Positions 5,604-5,651 of a stretch of 5,651 bases of DNA are shown here, in pieces. The DNA is from Acidobacteriota bacterium (GTDB lineage Bacteria; Acidobacteriota; Terriglobia; UBA7540): positions 1-5,651 of the forward strand of contig JAKASH010000241.1 of the NCBI GenBank assembly GCA_021828225.1. Direction: 5' to 3'. The notes below the pieces were generated by a model. It was not told the origin of the DNA and searched no databases. It was given only the letters and a program-made list of their open reading frames with translations. Position numbers and translations under genes: made by a program. Each line of letters begins with the position of its first letter. Positions within the stretch are counted from its first letter, which is position 1.

Positions 5604-5651
5604 CGGCTTCAGCCCCTGAGGGCTTCACCGGCTAAAGCAGGGCTCGGCCGC
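5604..5651. repeat. Second REP-like unit, running to the window edge
   Basis: The core CGGCTTCAGCC at 5604-5614 repeats that at 5561-5571, 43 bases away in direct orientation. Here the 3' half differs and forms AGCCC (5611-5615), loop CTGA, GGGCT (5620-5624). The following bases to the edge (GGCTAAAGC, GGGCTCGGCC) resemble further degenerate copies of the same GGCT(T/A)(C/A)AGC theme. No coding frame was recognised in it. Confidence 0.5.

Overview
The window (5651 bases, GC-rich) reads as one strand of a bacterial chromosome: every gene I can support lies on the minus strand and is transcribed from right to left. The gene types and the short GC-rich interspersed palindromes between them (cores such as GGCACGGC/GCCGTGCC and TGTAGCG...CGCTACA) remind me of soil Acidobacteriota. 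That lineage is an inference from memory, not shown by any marker gene here.

Right part (about 4074-5651): a sugar-activation pair. A short nucleotidyltransferase (4747-5442) is followed after 22 bases by a HAD hydrolase/phosphomutase (4074-4724) with its own Shine-Dalgarno. Upstream of the pair is a patch of REP-like palindromes (5557 to the edge). A 32-codon ORF of doubtful reality ends at the nucleotidyltransferase ribosome binding site.

Middle (2444-3796): a complete UDP-glucose 6-dehydrogenase with a GTG start, preceded by a 277-base gap. With the two genes to its right it suggests a nucleotide-sugar module: phosphosugar handling, activation to an NDP-sugar, and oxidation of UDP-glucose to UDP-glucuronate, probably for exopolysaccharide, capsule or glycolipid. 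The shared purpose is inferred from neighbourhood.

The 2047-2443 gap (397 bases) has no convincing gene. It holds a 55-base bipartite palindrome, a 9-bp inverted repeat and a 47-codon open frame with no ATG that may be a remnant.

Left part (1-2046): an isoprenoid-type cluster. A UbiA-family membrane prenyltransferase comes first, then an NAD(P)-dependent extended SDR reductase/epimerase. A gene entering from the left edge, of which only the first 40 codons are visible, overlaps the SDR by 8 bases. It starts on GTG behind a perfect GGAGG and carries an RKIVHIS segment followed by a hydrophobic stretch, as in the dolichol/phytol kinase (CTP-dependent) family. I read UbiA-SDR-kinase as a candidate operon for activating and attaching a polyprenyl chain. 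No CRISPR array, tRNA, rRNA or transposase was seen.
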